Below are positions 6,215-8,347 of a stretch of 8,347 bases of DNA, one piece after another; the first letter of the stretch is position 1, and the number at the start of each line of letters is the position of its first letter. The notes under the pieces were generated by a model, which saw only the letters and a list, made by a program, of their open reading frames with translations, ran no database searches and was not told where the DNA came from. The DNA comes from Actinomycetota bacterium (GTDB taxonomy: Bacteria > Actinomycetota > Actinomycetes > Mycobacteriales > Micromonosporaceae): positions 1-8,347 of the forward strand of contig VAXX01000535.1 in assembly GCA_005885115.1 (NCBI GenBank), read 5' to 3'. The translations under genes were made by a program, and so were the position numbers.

Positions 6215-7192
6215 CTACACGTCGTCCCAGCGGAACAGCCACGCGGCGATCCCGCCGAGCACCAAGGCGAAGCCGAGCAGGATGCCCATCTTCCCCTGGA
6301 TCCAGCCGGGCGCCCCCTCGATCGGGAAGAACGAGCCGGACAGGAACGCCATGGGGATCGTGATGAGGTTGGCGATGGCGCTCGCCGCCTCGGTCGACTT
6401 GGCCTTCGCTCCGGCGAGCAGCCCGATCGACATGAAGGCGAGCGTCCCGCACAGGATCAGCGGGATCGCCATCCACCACGAGTGGGACAGCTTGAGGCCG
6501 AAGTACGGGAGCGACGCGATGGCGATGAAGATGACCATCTGTACCAGCGCGATCCCCACCGCGACGACGATCCGGGCGCCGATCACCGCCGGTACCTTCA
6601 CCGGCGAGAGGGTCAGCCGGCGCAGGATCTTCTTCTGCCGCCAGGTCACCAGCGTCGCGGCGGCCCCGAAGGTGGCCCCGATCGCGATGGCGTACCCGAG
6701 GATGCCCGGCGTGAAGTACTGGATCGGCTTGAGTGCCTTGTCCTCCACCTGTTCGGCCTGTACCGAGAACCGGGGCGGCTGGCCGCTGGCGGCCAGATTG
6801 GCGCTCTGCACCAGCGATTCGACGACTCCGCGGACCGTACCGGCGGCGGTCGCGTCGGCCTGCGAGTAGTGCACGACGAGCTGATTGCCGTGCTGTTCGA
6901 TCGCGGCGGCCGCGTCTCCGCTGCGTACCTTGGCGATCGCCGCGTTGACGTCGTCGGTCCTGCTGATCTTCAGCACCTGGTCGAGTTGGCCGTGCCCGTC
7001 GGCGGGAAGCTGCTCGACCAGCGGCACCGAACCGACCAGGACCACCGAGGACTTCGGGATGCCGCCGCTCTTGAACAGCCCGCCGAAGATGACCAGGAAG
7101 ATGAGCGGGAACAGCAGCGTGAAGAACAGCGCCGTACGGTCCCGCCGGTACCCCAGCAGCATCGCCCGCGCGAGCGCGAGAAAGCTCGTCAT
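6215..7192 (-). CDS. ABC-2 type exporter permease (DrrB-like), with apparent in-frame loss near the C-terminus
   Basis: The start is the ATG at 7192 in an ATGA overlap with the ATPase gene, with GGGAG (7201-7205) eight bases upstream. The 325-residue protein has a first helix (about 20-40, ALFFTLLFPLIFLVIFGGLF), a large extracytoplasmic domain (41-155), and then the ABC-2 core of helices with GILGYAIAIGATFG, TWRQKKILRRLTLSPV (the coupling region) and FLSGSFFPIEGAPGWIQ. It would form the membrane channel for the ATPase encoded just upstream, exporting a drug, lipid or peptide. After PGWIQ (299) the sequence jumps to MGILLGFALVLGGIAAWLFRWDDV. Relatives have about 35-40 more residues here, holding a conserved Leu/Pro-rich stretch and a loop before the last helix. 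Usual family length is about 365-375. The frame is kept but the protein is probably impaired if the sequence is right. Confidence 0.87.
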   Translation of the reverse strand: MTSFLALARAMLLGYRRDRTALFFTLLFPLIFLVIFGGLFKSGGIPKSSVVLVGSVPLVEQLPADGHGQLDQVLKISRTDDVNAAIAKVRSGDAAAAIEQHGNQLVVHYSQADATAAGTVRGVVESLVQSANLAASGQPPRFSVQAEQVEDKALKPIQYFTPGILGYAIAIGATFGAAATLVTWRQKKILRRLTLSPVKVPAVIGARIVVAVGIALVQMVIFIAIASLPYFGLKLSHSWWMAIPLILCGTLAFMSIGLLAGAKAKSTEAASAIANLITIPMAFLSGSFFPIEGAPGWIQGKMGILLGFALVLGGIAAWLFRWDDV

Positions 7193-8091
7193 GCCCGGTA
7201 CTCCCGTCCGGTCAGGGTGAGGAAGACGTCTTCGAGCGTGGCGCCACGCACCGACAGGCCCCGCAGGGCGTTGCGCTCGGCCAGCGTGGACAGCACGAGC
7301 GCCGGGTTGCGGGTGGAGATGGTCAGCGACACCCCGTCGTCGTCCACCTCGGCGTCGGGGAACAGGGTGCGCGCCTCGTCAACCGGCAACGTGCCGGTCT
7401 CCACGCTGATCCGGTTGGGCGCCTCCAGTTCCCGTACCAGCGCGGCCGGCGGCCCCAGTTGGAGTATCTTCCCGGCGTCCATCACCGCGACCCGGTCGCA
7501 CAGCAGCTCCGCCTCGTCCATGTAGTGCGTGGTCAGCACCACCGTGCGGCCCTGCGCATTGATGCCGCGCAGCAGGTCCCAGAGGTTGCGCCGGGCCTGC
7601 GGGTCCAGCGCCGCGGTGGGCTCATCCAGGAACACCACATCGGGCCCGTGGACCAGGGCGCAGGCGATCGACAACCGCTGCGTCTGGCCGCCGGAAAGCT
7701 GTTCGGTACGGGTATCCGCCTTGTCCGCCAACCCGACGATCTCGAGCATCTCGTCGGCCCGGGCCGGTGGCGTCCCGTACAGCGCGGCGAAGGTACGGAT
7801 CTGCTCCCGCGCGGTCAGCCGCTCGAAGAACGAGGTCGCTTGAAGCTGTACGCCGATCCGGGGCAGCAGCTTCGCATTGCGTGGCCAGGGCGGCAGGCCG
7901 AGCAGGCTGACCGTACCGCCGTCGGGCTCCCGTAGCCCTTCGATGATCTCCAACGTGGTGGTCTTCCCCGCCCCGTTGGGCCCGAGGATCCCGAAGAACT
8001 CGCCCGACTCCACGGTGAACGACACTCCGTCCACGGCATGGGTGTCGCCGTACCATTTCCTGATGTCGTTGACCACGATGCTCGCCGGCAT
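7189..8091 (-). CDS. ABC exporter ATPase (DrrA/CcmA-like)
   Basis: The 300-residue protein is a full-length nucleotide-binding subunit. It shows Walker A GPNGAGKTT (37-45), the Q-loop around VQLQ (81-84), signature LSGGQ (132-136), Walker B VVFLDEP (152-158), the D-loop ALDPQ and the switch His in TTHYMDE (His189). The C-terminal part (about 225-300), ending TLEDVFLTLTGREYRA, is the regulatory tail typical of the DrrA group. It hydrolyses ATP on the cytoplasmic face to drive the ABC-2 permease, with which it overlaps by four bases (ATGA), a sign of coupled translation and equal stoichiometry. No substrate can be inferred. The gene looks intact and heads the minus-strand operon. The start at 8091 has little ribosome site, and a -10-like box six bases upstream suggests a leaderless transcript. 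Confidence 0.92.
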   Translation of the reverse strand: MPASIVVNDIRKWYGDTHAVDGVSFTVESGEFFGILGPNGAGKTTTLEIIEGLREPDGGTVSLLGLPPWPRNAKLLPRIGVQLQATSFFERLTAREQIRTFAALYGTPPARADEMLEIVGLADKADTRTEQLSGGQTQRLSIACALVHGPDVVFLDEPTAALDPQARRNLWDLLRGINAQGRTVVLTTHYMDEAELLCDRVAVMDAGKILQLGPPAALVRELEAPNRISVETGTLPVDEARTLFPDAEVDDDGVSLTISTRNPALVLSTLAERNALRGLSVRGATLEDVFLTLTGREYRA

Positions 8092-8097
8092 CCCGTC

Positions 8098-8103
8098 AGG
8101 CTA
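8098..8103 (-). promoter_or_regulatory. Candidate -10 box giving a leaderless ABC-operon transcript
   Basis: On the minus strand TAGCCT (8103-8098) fits the actinobacterial -10 pattern and ends six bases before the ATG at 8091. Transcription would begin at or next to the A of the start codon. The lack of a good Shine-Dalgarno sequence agrees with this. The -35 is weak (TTGCGC with a 15-base spacer). Confidence 0.3.
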
Positions 8104-8108
8104 GCGAG

Positions 8109-8133
8109 TTCGGGCCTCGCGCAATGCCCCGAA
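8109..8133. repeat. Inverted repeat in the divergent ABC/VOC promoter gap
   Basis: TTCGGG (8109-8114) and CCCGAA (8128-8133) form a 6-bp inverted repeat with 13 bases between. It sits in the 61-bp gap between the two divergent genes, just upstream of the candidate ABC-operon -10. It could be an operator shared by both genes. It is short and may be chance in such GC-rich DNA. Confidence 0.25.
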
Positions 8134-8152
8134 GCGGCGCGATGATGGCGGG

Positions 8153-8347
8153 ATGCCGACAGCGCTGGAATCCGCCGCCCCGATCGCGTTCCTGCCGTCC
8201 GAGGATCTGGACCGGTCGCGCCGGTTCTTCGGTGACCTCCTGGGGCTGCCGGTCGAGGAGGTCAGCGCGTTCGCCTGCGTGCTGCGCGCCGGCCCGACGA
8301 TGCTGCGGGTGACCCGGGTCGACGGCCTGCAGCCCCAGCCGTTCACC
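8153..8347 (+). CDS. VOC/glyoxalase-like protein, N-terminal part (3' end outside window)
   Basis: The start is the ATG at 8153, and 65 residues are visible before the window ends. IAFLPSEDLDRSRRFFGDLL matches the first beta-alpha unit of the vicinal oxygen chelate fold, and GPTMLRVTRVDGLQP matches its later strands. VOC proteins are small metal-dependent enzymes (glyoxalase, dioxygenase, fosfomycin or bleomycin resistance) or binding proteins. The metal ligands that would separate these lie mostly beyond the visible part. The ribosome site is poor (GGCGGG directly against the ATG). It is divergent from the ABC exporter, and a shared detoxification role is possible but unproven. Confidence 0.8.
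   Translation, partial: MPTALESAAPIAFLPSEDLDRSRRFFGDLLGLPVEEVSAFACVLRAGPTMLRVTRVDGLQPQPFT

Overview
The window is GC-rich, compact DNA with GTG starts, GGAGG-type ribosome sites and short intergenic gaps. It carries actinobacterial families: a Zur-like Fur protein, DUF6412 beside a short YidC, and a DrrA/DrrB-type ABC exporter. The word GGTACC is unusually common. A Micromonosporaceae-like actinomycete is my best guess, but no rRNA or species marker is present to prove it.

Layout. At 1-303 (+) is the ATPase end of a sensor histidine kinase. It converges on a TAXI-type solute-binding lipoprotein at 300-1167 (-), whose upstream region holds a CRP-like palindrome, a candidate promoter and a 15-bp palindrome. 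At 1343-2186 (-) is a secreted protein with an HEYSE motif, followed by a hairpin terminator at 1295-1326. A Zur-like regulator at 2400-2828 (-) diverges from a four-helix membrane protein at 2921-3400 (+), which precedes a GH13 trehalose-synthase-like enzyme at 3435-4910 (+). That enzyme converges on a minus-strand run that reads, in transcription order: ABC ATPase (7189-8091), ABC-2 permease (6215-7192), DUF6412 protein (5929-6180), YidC/Oxa1-like insertase (5289-5876) and a small SURF1-like membrane protein (4907-5284). A VOC/glyoxalase-like gene starts at 8153 (+) and runs off the end.

The most striking feature is repeated loss of short conserved blocks. In five genes a stretch that I judge to be roughly 18-40 codons, always inside a conserved region, appears to be absent. 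The TAXI protein, the secreted protein and the GH13 enzyme (twice) lose it out of frame. YidC and the ABC permease lose it in frame. The sequence on both sides is otherwise well conserved and shows no other decay. This points either to an assembly or sequencing artefact that drops short segments, or to a genome with recurrent small deletions. The sequence alone cannot decide between these. I found no tRNA, rRNA, CRISPR array, insertion sequence or phage gene.

Working together. The minus-strand block from 8091 down to 4907 looks like one operon devoted to membrane export and membrane-protein insertion. The histidine kinase next to a TAXI binding protein suggests a ligand-sensing pair. The Zur-like protein probably controls zinc genes elsewhere, as no Zur box was recognised here.
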